Of a stretch of DNA of 64,000 nucleotides, positions 43,957 to 52,709 are shown one piece after another. The DNA comes from Propionicicella superfundia DSM 22317 (GTDB lineage: Bacteria > Actinomycetota > Actinomycetes > Propionibacteriales > Propionibacteriaceae), in assembly GCF_000423465.1 (NCBI RefSeq), contig NZ_AUIA01000013.1:1-64000 (forward strand), given 5' to 3'. The notes beneath the pieces are model-generated. The model was not told the origin of the DNA and did no database searches. It saw nothing but the letters and a program-made list of their open reading frames with translations. Numbering within the stretch: position 1 is the first letter of the stretch; each line of letters opens with the position of its first letter. A program made the position numbers and the translations under genes.

Positions 43957-44847
43957 ATGACCACACCAACCCGCACCAGCACCGAGCAGCCGACGGCCTA
44001 CGGGGCTGAGGACTTCACCACCGGCGAGGGCCTGCGCGCCCTGCTCAACCGCCTCTACGAGGGCGGCGAGGACGCCTGGGTTCACGACCCGGTAGCCCGC
44101 GACCTGATGGAGTTCGCCGCCGACAAGTACCGCGCTCTCGCGAGGAAGCACAAGCTCGACACCTGGGAAGCGGTCACGGCGGCGTTCGACGCGATGCAGT
44201 ACCGCTCGACCCGCGAGGCCAACGATCCGTGGGCGATCATCACCCACGCCGTGCGGATCACCTGCGTCTACGAGGAACGCGCCCAAGGGCTGCTCTGCTC
44301 GGTGCACCAGGCCCGCCGCGCGCACGTCTCGGCGTTCCACGACCCCGAACGATTCTCCGAACGCGACACCGCGCTGGCCGACTACCATCCCGCGTTCCAC
44401 ACCACCGACCTGCGTCCCAGCGACCTCGAACCGGAACCGCGCGACAGTCTCGGGTCGGCGCAGGCATGCATGTCCGCTGGATCGGCGGCCGAGGACGCCA
44501 TCGCAATGCTGTGCCTGCTCGACTGGCCCACCGACACAGCACGGGCCGCGGTCGAGCACATCTGCGGCGCGTTGATGAAGGCCGGCACCCGCCAGTCCGC
44601 CTACGAGGCGCTGCGCCGCGACCGGCACGCACGGGCACTGCTCGACCTGCCGCGCCGCTCCTGGGCCGCGCTCCTGAAAGCGCTACTCGGGAACCCACAC
44701 CCGGCCTACGTCGCCACCAGCAGTGGTCGCGGCGTCCTGCTCCGGCTGCTGCTCGGCGAGACCCTCGATCTGCTGCTCCGCGATGACGATCTGATCCTCG
44801 CGCTCGCACTGGCCGCCCCGAGCGGCGGAGGCGGTGAGCCATCGTGA
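43957..44847 (+). CDS. Hypothetical protein of the transfer module
   Basis: A 296-residue largely helical protein (LRALLNRLYEGGEDAWVHDP, FAADKYRALARKHKLDTWEA, DPWAIITHAVRITCVYEERA). Similar genes recur between primase and ParB-like genes of actinobacterial mobile elements, but I know of no defined function. AGGAGGTG precedes the ATG and is overlapped by a CACCT...AGGTG stem that could mask it. The stop overlaps the ParB-like GTG start (GTGA). Confidence 0.65.
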   Translation: MTTPTRTSTEQPTAYGAEDFTTGEGLRALLNRLYEGGEDAWVHDPVARDLMEFAADKYRALARKHKLDTWEAVTAAFDAMQYRSTREANDPWAIITHAVRITCVYEERAQGLLCSVHQARRAHVSAFHDPERFSERDTALADYHPAFHTTDLRPSDLEPEPRDSLGSAQACMSAGSAAEDAIAMLCLLDWPTDTARAAVEHICGALMKAGTRQSAYEALRRDRHARALLDLPRRSWAALLKALLGNPHPAYVATSSGRGVLLRLLLGETLDLLLRDDDLILALALAAPSGGGGEPS

Positions 44848-45845
44848 CCGAGCCACAGATCGGCAGCATCCAACTCGACCGCACCGTCGAGTCGATCCTC
44901 GTCGGCACCCGGCACCGCGCCGACCTCGGCGACATCGACGCCCTCGCCGCCTCCATCGGGCGCGACGGACTGCTGCAACCGCTCACGATCACCATCGACG
45001 GCGTGCTGGTGTGCGGGGCACGACGCCTGGCCGCGATCAAGAACCTCGGCTGGCGCACCGTCAACGTGTGGGTTCGCAGCGGCCTGTCCGACCGGCTCGG
45101 GCAGCTCCTCGCCGAGCAGGACGACAACATGCTCCACAAGCCCTACACCCAGCTCGAAGCCGCCGGCCTCTACCGCGAGATCAAGCAGGTCATGGCCGAA
45201 GACGCCGCCCGACGCAAGTCCGCTACGCAGTTCAGCAGCGACAACCAGCCGGGAAACGACGGTGGTGCAAACTATGCACCACCGTCGAGCGGGCCGCTCG
45301 GGAAGGCTCGGGAGCAGGCGGCGGCGATGATTCCCGGCGGTGCCTCGCACACGACGCTGGAGAAGATCGGCTACCTCGAAGACATCGCCAACAACCCCGC
45401 TCAGCCAGAGACGTTGCGCGCCGAGGCCGCGGCCGGGCTGGAAAGGATCGAGGCCGGCGACCCGGTGCATCCGATCTACCAAGCGATCCGCGATGCCGAC
45501 ACCACCGCGCGGGAGCGGCGAGAGGCAGAGATGCACGCCCGTGCCGAAGCCGCCGTTGCCCAGGCGAAGTCGATCAAGAAGGGCAAGCGCACCGCACCGC
45601 GTCCGTTGCCGCTCGTCACGGGCGACGGGCAACCCGTCCGCTACCCGCTCCGGGCATTCATCCAGACCTGGGGCGAACTGACCAACTGGTGGACCCACTA
45701 CGACGCCGGCGCGCTCGCCGCCGAGCTGACCGATGAGCAGTTCGAGAACTTCCTCGCCACCACCGACGGCACAGTCCGGTTCGCCGATGCGCTCCGAGCC
45801 GCCCGCGAAGGCACGGCGGAGCGGCCACGACTCCGCGCGCTATGA
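44844..45845 (+). CDS. parB: ParB-like nuclease-domain protein
   Basis: A 333-residue protein with a ParB/Srx N-terminal domain: ALAASIGRDGLLQPLTITID, VLVCGARRLAAIKNLGWRTV (GxRR box) and LAEQDDNMLHKPYTQLEAAG. A helical middle (EKIGYLEDIANNP) and a charged C-terminus follow. It may partition the element or regulate transfer; no parA is next to it, so a transcription-factor-like role on the mobile element is equally likely. GTG start overlaps the preceding stop. Confidence 0.82.
   Translation: MTEPQIGSIQLDRTVESILVGTRHRADLGDIDALAASIGRDGLLQPLTITIDGVLVCGARRLAAIKNLGWRTVNVWVRSGLSDRLGQLLAEQDDNMLHKPYTQLEAAGLYREIKQVMAEDAARRKSATQFSSDNQPGNDGGANYAPPSSGPLGKAREQAAAMIPGGASHTTLEKIGYLEDIANNPAQPETLRAEAAAGLERIEAGDPVHPIYQAIRDADTTARERREAEMHARAEAAVAQAKSIKKGKRTAPRPLPLVTGDGQPVRYPLRAFIQTWGELTNWWTHYDAGALAAELTDEQFENFLATTDGTVRFADALRAAREGTAERPRLRAL
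45258..45286. repeat. Perfect 12-bp hairpin inside parB-like gene
   Basis: GACGGTGGTGCA, loop AACTA, TGCACCACCGTC. It encodes NDGGANYAPPSS in a linker region, so protein constraint is low and the symmetry may be functional. No T-run follows. Confidence 0.5.
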
Positions 45846-45881
45846 CCGTTGGCGTGGGTGTCGGGTGTGCACCTGCTCGGC

Positions 45882-46574
45882 ATGAGCCCTGCACCCACTT
45901 ATCCCCGGAACCGCCGCCGACTCGTCGCCCTCATCGCCGCCGGCATCGTCCTGCTGCTCCTGGCCGGCGTCGGCGTCTACGGACTCCTCACCGGCCCCCG
46001 CAGCAGCACCAGCCCCGATCCCGGCCCGGAGTCCGGCCCGGTCACGGCGACACCGCCGACCGTGGCCCCGAGCACACCGCAGCCACCGCGGGTTCCAGCG
46101 GTTCCGCGTTCGGCCGATCCCGAGACCTTCGCTCAGGGTGTCGTGTCCACTCTGTTCGCGTGGAACACGGCCTCGGGGCTGTGGCCGCTGGACTACACGT
46201 CGGCGATCCTCACGGTCGGTGACCCCAGCGGAGACGAACAGGCCGGGCTGGCCTCCGACGTGGCCGCGTACCTGCCGACCCGGGACGCCTGGATCGAGCT
46301 GCGGCAGTACGCCACCCGTCAGCACCTCACCATCGACACCGCGTACGTCCCGGACGCCTGGGCCGACGCGGTAGCGCAGGCCCAGCCGGGACAGCTCGCG
46401 GCAGGAACGACAGCGATCACGATCGAGGGCACCCGGCAGCGTGCCGGGGTCTGGAACGGGCAGCCGGTGACCAGCGAGCATCCGGTCGCGTTCACCGTGT
46501 TCGTCGTCTGCGCACCGACCTACCCGACCTGCCACCTGCTGCGGCTGTCCCAGCTCGACAACCCGCTGCGCTGA
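45882..46574 (+). CDS. VirB8/TcpC-like membrane-anchored transfer protein
   Basis: A 230-residue protein with a short cytoplasmic basic start (PRNRRRL), one membrane helix (ALIAAGIVLLLLAGVGVYGLL), a Pro/Ser linker, and an NTF2-like extracytoplasmic domain (ADPETFAQGVVSTLFAWNTA ... VFVVCAPTYPTCHLLRL). This layout resembles VirB8/TcpC proteins that scaffold Gram-positive conjugation channels. ATG 45882 lacks a strong ribosome-binding site; upstream TTG/GTG codons (from 45849) are possible. Confidence 0.6.
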   Translation: MSPAPTYPRNRRRLVALIAAGIVLLLLAGVGVYGLLTGPRSSTSPDPGPESGPVTATPPTVAPSTPQPPRVPAVPRSADPETFAQGVVSTLFAWNTASGLWPLDYTSAILTVGDPSGDEQAGLASDVAAYLPTRDAWIELRQYATRQHLTIDTAYVPDAWADAVAQAQPGQLAAGTTAITIEGTRQRAGVWNGQPVTSEHPVAFTVFVVCAPTYPTCHLLRLSQLDNPLR

Positions 46575-46588
46575 AGGGGTTGGCATCC

Positions 46589-48199
46589 GTGTTCCGCAAA
46601 GCCGCCATCGCAGCCCTGGCGCTGCTGTTCCTCGCCCCCACCGCAGCACTCCTCGGGATCGGGGCGCTGATGAACCCCGCTGCCGCCTACTGCGCCACCC
46701 CCGCCGGGACCGTGAATCTCGGCCCGATCCCGGACTCGCTCACCGTGACCACCGCGAACGGCGAGACCTTCACACTGAACCGTCAACAGCTCACGCACGC
46801 AGCCACGATCATCGCCGTCGGCAACGGCATCACCGACGTCGGCAGGCCGGGAATCAAGATCGCGCTGATGGCCGCGCTCACCGAGTCCACGCTGCGGATG
46901 CTCACCAACACGAGCGCCTACCCCGAGTCGGCGAACTACCCCAACGACGGCAACGGCGGCGACCACGACTCCCTCGGACTATTCCAGATGCGCCCCCAAT
47001 CAGGATGGGGCACCGTCGCAGAACTGATGGACCCGAACTATCAGGCGCGAGCGTTCTTCGGCGGGCCGACCGGACCGAACTACCCCTCACCGCGCGGCCT
47101 GCTCGACATCCCCGGCTGGCAACAGATGGACCCCGGCGAAGCCGCCCAAGCCGTCGAAGTGTCCGCCTACCCCGACCGCTACCGCAACTACGCGCCCGTC
47201 GCCGACAGCATCCTCGCCGCCCTCACCAGAGGTGGCAGTGCTGCTGGTGGCGTGGGCGGCCCGGCAGTCTCGTCGTCGCGGGTGGTGTTCCCGCTGCCCG
47301 AGGGCACCTGGGTGCTGACTTCGCCGTTCGGGATGCGGGTGCACCCGATCACGGGCGAGCGGAAGATGCGTACCGGAACCGACTTCGCCGCGCCCGATGG
47401 CACGCCGATCCTCGCCGCCGCGGATGGCACCGTGACCGTCGCGGAGTTCTCTAGCGGGTACGGCGGTCTCATCGTCATCGAGCACACCATCGACGGCCAG
47501 ACTGTCGCGACCGCGTACGCGCACATGTGGCAGAGCGGCATCCACGTCCGCCGCGGAGACCGGGTGAACGCAGGGCAGCACATCGGCGATGTTGGTTCCT
47601 CGGGCATGAGCACCGGGGCGCATCTGCACTTCGAGGTCCAGCCCGGCGGCACGAACGGTGAGGCCATCGACGCCGCAGCCTGGCTCAACGAGCACGGGGC
47701 CGCGAACCTGCCGATGGCGACCAGCGGATCACCCGCCGCCTGCAACAACGCCACCGCCGGTGCGCCGACCGGTGTCGATGGAGACCCCGACCGGCTCGTC
47801 GACGATCCCACCAGCTCGGGCAAGATCACCGCCCGCATGCTGCACCTCTACCAGCAGACCCTCGCCGCGTTCCCCGACACCGGCTGGGGCTGCTACTCAC
47901 CGCGCCCCGGCACCAAGTCCGAGCATCCACTCGGCAGGGCATGTGACATCACCTTCGGCAACCGGATCGGCCAGCGGCCTACCCCGGCGCAGCTCGACGC
48001 CGGCTGGGAGGTCACCAACTGGATGAAGGACAACGCCGACGTGCTCGGCGTCGAGTACCTCATCTGGCAAGGCCAAATCTGGTCCATCACCCGCGACGCC
48101 CAGGGCTGGCGACCCTACAACGGCGGCGGCATGCACGACCCCGCCTCCATCACCGGAGGCCACTACGACCACCTCCACGTCACCGTCAGGCCGAACTAG
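46589..48199 (+). CDS. Secreted M23 peptidoglycan hydrolase of the transfer apparatus
   Basis: A roughly 536-residue envelope enzyme: signal sequence (AALALLFLAPTAALLGIGAL), a lysozyme-like segment (LMAALTESTLRML, HDSLGLFQMRPQSGWG), and an M23 peptidase domain (HPITGERKMRTGTDFAAP, TGAHLHFEVQPGG). A C-terminal domain follows with HPLGRACDITFGN and GGHYDHLHVTVRP, resembling D-Ala-D-Ala/ARB-type peptidase folds. It would open the cell wall for conjugation. GTG 46589 has GAAGGGG 10 bases upstream; TTG 46580 is the alternative. The stop codon lies inside the terminal repeat of the following 4-kb element, so the original C-terminus may differ slightly. Confidence 0.85.
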   Translation: MFRKAAIAALALLFLAPTAALLGIGALMNPAAAYCATPAGTVNLGPIPDSLTVTTANGETFTLNRQQLTHAATIIAVGNGITDVGRPGIKIALMAALTESTLRMLTNTSAYPESANYPNDGNGGDHDSLGLFQMRPQSGWGTVAELMDPNYQARAFFGGPTGPNYPSPRGLLDIPGWQQMDPGEAAQAVEVSAYPDRYRNYAPVADSILAALTRGGSAAGGVGGPAVSSSRVVFPLPEGTWVLTSPFGMRVHPITGERKMRTGTDFAAPDGTPILAAADGTVTVAEFSSGYGGLIVIEHTIDGQTVATAYAHMWQSGIHVRRGDRVNAGQHIGDVGSSGMSTGAHLHFEVQPGGTNGEAIDAAAWLNEHGAANLPMATSGSPAACNNATAGAPTGVDGDPDRLVDDPTSSGKITARMLHLYQQTLAAFPDTGWGCYSPRPGTKSEHPLGRACDITFGNRIGQRPTPAQLDAGWEVTNWMKDNADVLGVEYLIWQGQIWSITRDAQGWRPYNGGGMHDPASITGGHYDHLHVTVRPN

Positions 48200-48205
48200 C
48201 AATTA

Positions 48206-48361
48206 TTACATTAGATGTAATCGACCAGGGCCGGGATCGTGCGGATTCCCTGGTCAGGCAAGGGTATCAGTGGGCGACAGTTGGGCGCTGCGAAGCGGCT
48301 CGTGACCGGGGGAAACGCGCCACTGCTTACATTAGATGTTCTTTTCTTACATTAGATGTAA
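48206..48361. repeat. Three TTACATTAGATGTAA boxes before the recombinase
   Basis: The 6-3-6 palindrome TTACAT-TAG-ATGTAA occurs perfectly at 48206-48220 and 48347-48361 and with a changed end at 48327-48341. The last two are 20 bases apart, about two helical turns, and lie directly before the recombinase start. The first touches the terminal repeat. These may be recombinase core/arm sites, or operators for the small HTH protein. Confidence 0.7.
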
Positions 48362-48371
48362 GACTATCGGG

Positions 48372-49493
48372 GTGGACTTCGAGGACGGGAACCGGCCTGG
48401 ATCGGTGACGGCGCTGCGGCCGGGCAACGTGTCGTTGCTGCGCCCGGTGGAGCAGGTCTTCGATGACATGCTGGCCGGCTGGTCGGCGCAGCAGTCCTCG
48501 CGGATGCTGAATGCGAAGACGATCAGGGCGCGACTGGCGCAGGTGCGCCGGTTCGCCGGGTTCTGCGGGAGCCTGCCGTGGGAGTGGACTCCTGCCGACA
48601 TCGAGGAGTGGACGACCGAGCTGGTCTCCGGCGACAAGCCCTGCTCGCACGGCACGATCCGCTCTTATCAGAACGCGGTCGCGTTGTTCTGCGACTTCCT
48701 CACCGACCGTCGTTACGGGTGGGTGGAGCGGTGCGAGGAGCTGTTCGGCACCCACCCGGTGCAGGTCTGCCACGAGTGGAACACCGCGATCCACACGGGC
48801 GATCACGAGGCACGCCCGACGGTGCGACCTCTGTCGCGGATCGAGGTGCAAACCTTCTTCGACTATGCCGACGATCGCGTCGACCAGGCCCGCACACGCG
48901 GGAAGAAGGGCTGGAAGTCGGTATTCCGCGACGCGACGCTGTTCAAGATGATCTACGCCTTCGGGCTGCGTCGTCGTGAGGTCGGGATGCTGGACCTTCA
49001 TGACTTCACCCGCAACCCGACCGCGACCGAGTTCGGCCGGTTCGGGGTCTGCAACGTCCGGTGGGGCAAAGCCAGCCGTGGCTCTCAACCCCGGCGTCGC
49101 GCGGTGCTGGCGGTGTTCGACTGGACCCGCCCGGTGATTGAGGAATACGTCACCGAGGTGCTGCCCCTGTTCGACACGGCCGGCAGCGGGATGCTCTGGC
49201 CGACCGAGCGACAATCCAGGGTCAGCGGGAGCTACATCGGGCTACGGTTCGCCGAGTACCGCGACGAGCTCGGCTTCGACCCCGCCCTGCACCCGCACTG
49301 CCTGCGGCACTCCTATGTGACGCATCTGATCGAGGACGGCTTCGACCCGCTGTTCGTGCAGCAGCAGGTCGGGCACCGCTGGGGATCGACCACCGCCCTC
49401 TACACCGGCGTCTCCGGCGACTACCGGAACCGCACCCTGCGCCGCGCTCTGGACGCGGCGTTCACTCCACCATCGGCGATCGAGGAAGGCTGA
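48372..49493 (+). CDS. Tyrosine recombinase/integrase
   Basis: A 373-residue phage-integrase-family protein. An N-terminal core-binding domain covers about 20-120; catalytic residues are visible: Arg in YAFGLRRREVGML, His-x-x-Arg in HPHCLRHSYVTHL, His in VGHRWGSTTALYTG with the tyrosine nucleophile. The GTG at 48372 is preferred; the longer frame to 48336 reads through the palindromic boxes. First of three plus-strand genes with gaps of 5 and 8 bases. Confidence 0.88.
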   Translation: MDFEDGNRPGSVTALRPGNVSLLRPVEQVFDDMLAGWSAQQSSRMLNAKTIRARLAQVRRFAGFCGSLPWEWTPADIEEWTTELVSGDKPCSHGTIRSYQNAVALFCDFLTDRRYGWVERCEELFGTHPVQVCHEWNTAIHTGDHEARPTVRPLSRIEVQTFFDYADDRVDQARTRGKKGWKSVFRDATLFKMIYAFGLRRREVGMLDLHDFTRNPTATEFGRFGVCNVRWGKASRGSQPRRRAVLAVFDWTRPVIEEYVTEVLPLFDTAGSGMLWPTERQSRVSGSYIGLRFAEYRDELGFDPALHPHCLRHSYVTHLIEDGFDPLFVQQQVGHRWGSTTALYTGVSGDYRNRTLRRALDAAFTPPSAIEEG

Positions 49494-49498
49494 CCATC

Positions 49499-49840
49499 AT
49501 GACGAAGACCGTGGCCTATCGCTGGCACGTCCGCAAGGTGATGAACGAGCACGGCATGCAGTCCACCACCGACCTGGTGCCGCTGCTGGCCGAACGAGGC
49601 GTGGTGATGACCTCCACGCAGGTCTACCGGATCGTGACCGGGCAGCCCGAGCGGTTGAACATGCGGTTCCTGGCCGCGCTCTGCGACATCTTCGATGTCA
49701 CACCGAACGACCTGATCGAGCCCTACGTCGCGACCAACTCCCGGCGCGGCCGCAAGACCGGCACCACCGGGGCGGCCACGCCGTCGAAGCCGAGCAAGAA
49801 CCGTCCGACTCGCGCGGTCATCAGACCGGCCGGGGACTGA
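49499..49840 (+). CDS. Small HTH (XRE/Cro-type) protein
   Basis: A 113-residue protein: TDLVPLLAERGVVMTSTQVY, RIVTGQPERLNMRFLAALCD and IFDVTPNDLIEPY form a Cro/C1-like helix-turn-helix. The basic C-terminal tail is RRGRKTGTTGAATPSKPSKN. The middle gene of the recombinase operon; it may serve as accessory DNA-binding subunit or as regulator acting on the TTACATTAGATGTAA boxes. Confidence 0.8.
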   Translation: MTKTVAYRWHVRKVMNEHGMQSTTDLVPLLAERGVVMTSTQVYRIVTGQPERLNMRFLAALCDIFDVTPNDLIEPYVATNSRRGRKTGTTGAATPSKPSKNRPTRAVIRPAGD

Positions 49841-49848
49841 TCGACTGA

Positions 49849-51516
49849 ATGGCGAGCACGATCGTCCGCGGTACCTGTTTCCGCTGCGGACGGGACAAGA
49901 ACCTGCGCTGGAACCACATCCTGGATCGGGGCGAATGCCGAGCCTGCCGCGCGCAGCGCTCACCCGAGGAGGTCTGCACGGGCTGCGGCAGGACGCGACG
50001 AGTCAACGCCCGCACCGACGATGGCGGCGCGATCTGCGTGACCTGCTACGCCCGCACTCGCACCGCCGAGGACGCCTGCGACGAATGCGGCACTCTCGGC
50101 CCACTGGCTACTCGGGCCGGCGGGAAGCGCGCGGGATCGCGGAACCTCTGCCCGCGTTGCTACCGCAACCCGAAGCGGGTCTGCTGCGTCTGCGGCCGGC
50201 TCAAACGGATCGCGTTGAAAGCCACCGCGACGACGCCGGATATCTGCCCGACCTGCTACCAGGCGCCGGTGATCGACTGCTCGATCTGCGGGTGGCAGGC
50301 CCTCGGCCGCCGCACCACCAATCATGGCCGTCCCCGCTGCTTCGCCTGCCAAGCCGCCCAGCAGATCGACGCCGCACTCACCGGCCCAGGCGGGACGATC
50401 CGCCCCGAGCTCAAAGGCGTCCGCGACGCGCTGACCGAGCTTCGCCAACCCCGGTCGCTGCTGAGCAACTGGCGGGGTCTTGCAAGCCTGCGCCTGCTCA
50501 CCGACATCGCCGCCGGCCGGCTCGACCTGTCCCACGATGCTCTCGATGCCCAGCCGCAGGTCTTCTCGGTCAACTACCTGCGCGCCATGCTCGTCGCCGC
50601 CGAGGCGCTCCCGCCACGCGATGAGAACGCCACCAGGCTGCACCGCTACGTCACCGAAACCGTCGCCGGCATCACCGATCCCGAGCTACGCGGAGTGCTG
50701 ACACGCTACGCCCGCTGGCACGTCGCCGGCCGCGCCAAGACCAACCGCCACGGTCGCATCAGCGCGCACGTCGCGGCCCGCTGCCGGGGCGACATTCAGA
50801 CCGCCAAGAGCTTCCTCGACCACCTCACCGCCTACGGCCATGACCTCGACGATTGCCCGCAAGCCTGCATCGATGCCTGGCTCGGCGGCCCCAGTCGGAG
50901 CGCCCGTCTGAGCTTCATCCGCTGGCTCAAACGAGGCGGCTACCTACCCCGAGTACGACTGCCGGAGCCCATCGCGCCGAAGGACCCAGGCCACGACGCT
51001 GATCCTGACGAACAACTCGCCCTGGCCCGACGGCTCCTGCACGACCCCGACTCCGCCAGCATCGAGGACCGCGCCGCAGCCTGCCTGATCCTGCTCTACG
51101 CCCAACCCGCCGCGAAGATCGCCGCCCTAACCACCAGCGACATCAAGGTCAGCGACGGCGACACCTACCTCGCCCTCGGCCCCGAGCCACTGCTGCTCAT
51201 CCCGCCGCTCGACGCCCTGGTCACCGCGCTGCCGGTCGCCAAGCCCTTCGGCACGGCAAGCACCCTCTCCGATCCCCGCTGGCTGTTCACCGGGAAGAAC
51301 GCCGGCACCCACCTGCACCCCACGTCGCTCATGGCGCGCATGAACCGGCTCGGGATCATCACCCGCGCCAGCCGCAACACCGCCCTGCTGCACCTGGCAT
51401 CCACGACCCCGCCCGCCGTGTTCGCCTCCCTCACCGGCATCAGCATCGGCACCGCCACCCGCTGGGCCGAACTCACCGGCTCCGCCTGGAACAACTACGC
51501 CGGCGCGCGCCGCTGA
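49849..51516 (+). CDS. Five-zinc-ribbon protein with degenerate recombinase-like C-terminus
   Basis: A 555-residue protein starting with five consecutive CxxC...CxxC ribbons in the first 170 residues: CFRCGRDKN/CRAC, CTGCGRTRR/CVTC, CDECGTLGP/CPRC, CCVCGRLKR/CPTC and CSICGWQAL/CFAC. The remaining 380 residues are helical and resemble a tyrosine-recombinase fold (LILLYAQPAAKIAALTTSDI, PRWLFTGKNAGTHLHPTSLM, RNTALLHLASTTPPAVFASL). The Arg/His/Tyr catalytic set is not evident. It probably acts as a DNA-binding partner of the upstream recombinase, giving a three-gene recombination module. Confidence 0.7.
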   Translation: MASTIVRGTCFRCGRDKNLRWNHILDRGECRACRAQRSPEEVCTGCGRTRRVNARTDDGGAICVTCYARTRTAEDACDECGTLGPLATRAGGKRAGSRNLCPRCYRNPKRVCCVCGRLKRIALKATATTPDICPTCYQAPVIDCSICGWQALGRRTTNHGRPRCFACQAAQQIDAALTGPGGTIRPELKGVRDALTELRQPRSLLSNWRGLASLRLLTDIAAGRLDLSHDALDAQPQVFSVNYLRAMLVAAEALPPRDENATRLHRYVTETVAGITDPELRGVLTRYARWHVAGRAKTNRHGRISAHVAARCRGDIQTAKSFLDHLTAYGHDLDDCPQACIDAWLGGPSRSARLSFIRWLKRGGYLPRVRLPEPIAPKDPGHDADPDEQLALARRLLHDPDSASIEDRAAACLILLYAQPAAKIAALTTSDIKVSDGDTYLALGPEPLLLIPPLDALVTALPVAKPFGTASTLSDPRWLFTGKNAGTHLHPTSLMARMNRLGIITRASRNTALLHLASTTPPAVFASLTGISIGTATRWAELTGSAWNNYAGARR

Positions 51517-51578
51517 CGCTGAGCAGCCTGGCGCGCTCGGGGAGGGCCACCAGCCCGAACCATCAAGAGGGCGGAGGG

Positions 51579-52073
51579 TTACAGGTCTCGAATGTCCTCG
51601 ACACCCTGATCGCCAATCTCGAAGATCGCCACCTCGGGGTTCGTGTCAACGAGGTACCTGTTCAGCAGGTCGCTGACTCGATCGATGGTCTGCGTTGCGT
51701 CGTCGATGGAGTCGTAGAGCTTCCGATACAGCTCGGGGCTGTCCCAGCCGGGGATGCCCTTCCATCCGCCGTGGTCGAACAGCAACCGGTGGACCAGATA
51801 GTTCCGCGCCTCGACAAGGGTGCGGTACTCGGCTTGGAGATGGTCTGGAAGCTGAGGCTCCACGGCCTTTGCTTTCGCCCCCAGCGTGCTCCGCTCGCGA
51901 GGGGGCTTGCCCAGCAGCACCTGGTGGATCGTCTCTGCGGCGGCTTCGGCGACCTGGCAACGGGCGATCGCTCTGCCGAGCAGCAGGTACAGCAACTGCT
52001 GAGCGTCCTCCGGGTTACCGGGAACGGGGACCTCCTGTGCCAACAGACCACCTCTCAGATCAGCGTCGCGCAT
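51579..52073 (-). CDS. HEPN-like hypothetical protein, cargo of the 4-kb element
   Basis: A protein of about 164 residues (ATG 52073; an in-frame ATG at 52136 would add 21 residues). Helices contain VEARNYLVHRLLFDHGGW, with the R-N-Y-L-V-H pattern (RX4H) typical of HEPN ribonuclease domains. A Gln/Glu-rich helix (DAQQLLYLLLGRAIARCQVA) precedes it. HEPN proteins are frequent as toxins and abortive-infection effectors. No antitoxin (MNT or other) gene lies beside it, so the assignment is a motif-level hypothesis. Convergent with the recombinase operon. Confidence 0.5.
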   Translation of the reverse strand: MRDADLRGGLLAQEVPVPGNPEDAQQLLYLLLGRAIARCQVAEAAAETIHQVLLGKPPRERSTLGAKAKAVEPQLPDHLQAEYRTLVEARNYLVHRLLFDHGGWKGIPGWDSPELYRKLYDSIDDATQTIDRVSDLLNRYLVDTNPEVAIFEIGDQGVEDIRDL

Positions 52074-52250
52074 GGCACCAGATGCTTGCGATCCCTCCTC
52101 GCCCGACGACCTCAGCCTACCGTCGCCGACCCCCATGGGTTCTGCCGCGCACCTCGTGGCATGGACATTTCAACCGCTTCGAATAATTGCTAGCGCCGGT
52201 TTAACCCCACCCCGACCAACCTCGTCCAGCCCTAGTTAAGGAGTCCGTTC

Positions 52251-52709
52251 ATGCAGCAGCAACGCCGCCACAACCCCTACCCGCTCACCTGGGAGATCCC
52301 CCTCGCCGTCCTCTTGGGCGTGGTCCTGGTGCTGTTCTACGGCCTGCACGCCGGTCGCGGGCTCGCGATCTGGCTGGCCGGGTACGGCTGGCACTGGCCG
52401 ACCCCGACCGCCCTGGTTTCCAGCATCCCCGGCGTGGTGGCCGGTGACCCGCACGCCGGGCTGGCCGACGGCGCCCTACCCGCCGGGGCGACCGCCCCGG
52501 TGTTGGTGTGCATCATCGTCGCCGAACTCGTCCTGCTGGCCGGGATCACCCTCCTCACCGTGTGGGGGTGGGCGCGGTGGGGGCCGGGCCGCATCCTCGG
52601 CATGGCCACCCCCACCCAAGTCGAACACGTCCTCGGCGTGAGCCGCCTGCGCAAGGTCCGCCACGTCATCCGCCCCGACCTGTACCCCAAGAAGCGAGCA
52701 CTCCGATGA
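52251..52709 (+). CDS. Small membrane protein preceding the coupling protein
   Basis: A 152-residue protein with two long hydrophobic segments (ALHVLLGVVLVLFYG-like at about 15-40, PVLVCIIVAELVLLAGITLL at about 85-105) and a basic C-terminus. AAGGAG precedes the ATG. The stop overlaps the coupling-protein ATG (ATGA). It probably provides the membrane anchor for the VirD4/TraG ATPase, which itself lacks helices. Confidence 0.72.
   Translation: MQQQRRHNPYPLTWEIPLAVLLGVVLVLFYGLHAGRGLAIWLAGYGWHWPTPTALVSSIPGVVAGDPHAGLADGALPAGATAPVLVCIIVAELVLLAGITLLTVWGWARWGPGRILGMATPTQVEHVLGVSRLRKVRHVIRPDLYPKKRALR

Larger units (their letters stand above)
48196..52193. mobile_element. 4-kb tyrosine-recombinase element with cargo
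   Basis: Bounded by the 12-base inverted repeat CTAGCAATTATT (48196-48207) and AATAATTGCTAG (52182-52193). Contains a tyrosine recombinase, a small HTH protein and a five-zinc-ribbon protein in one operon, plus a minus-strand HEPN-like gene. It separates the M23 gene from the coupling-protein genes that normally continue the transfer operon. No direct target duplication is visible, consistent with tyrosine-recombinase movement. Ends are inferred from the repeat. Confidence 0.62.
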
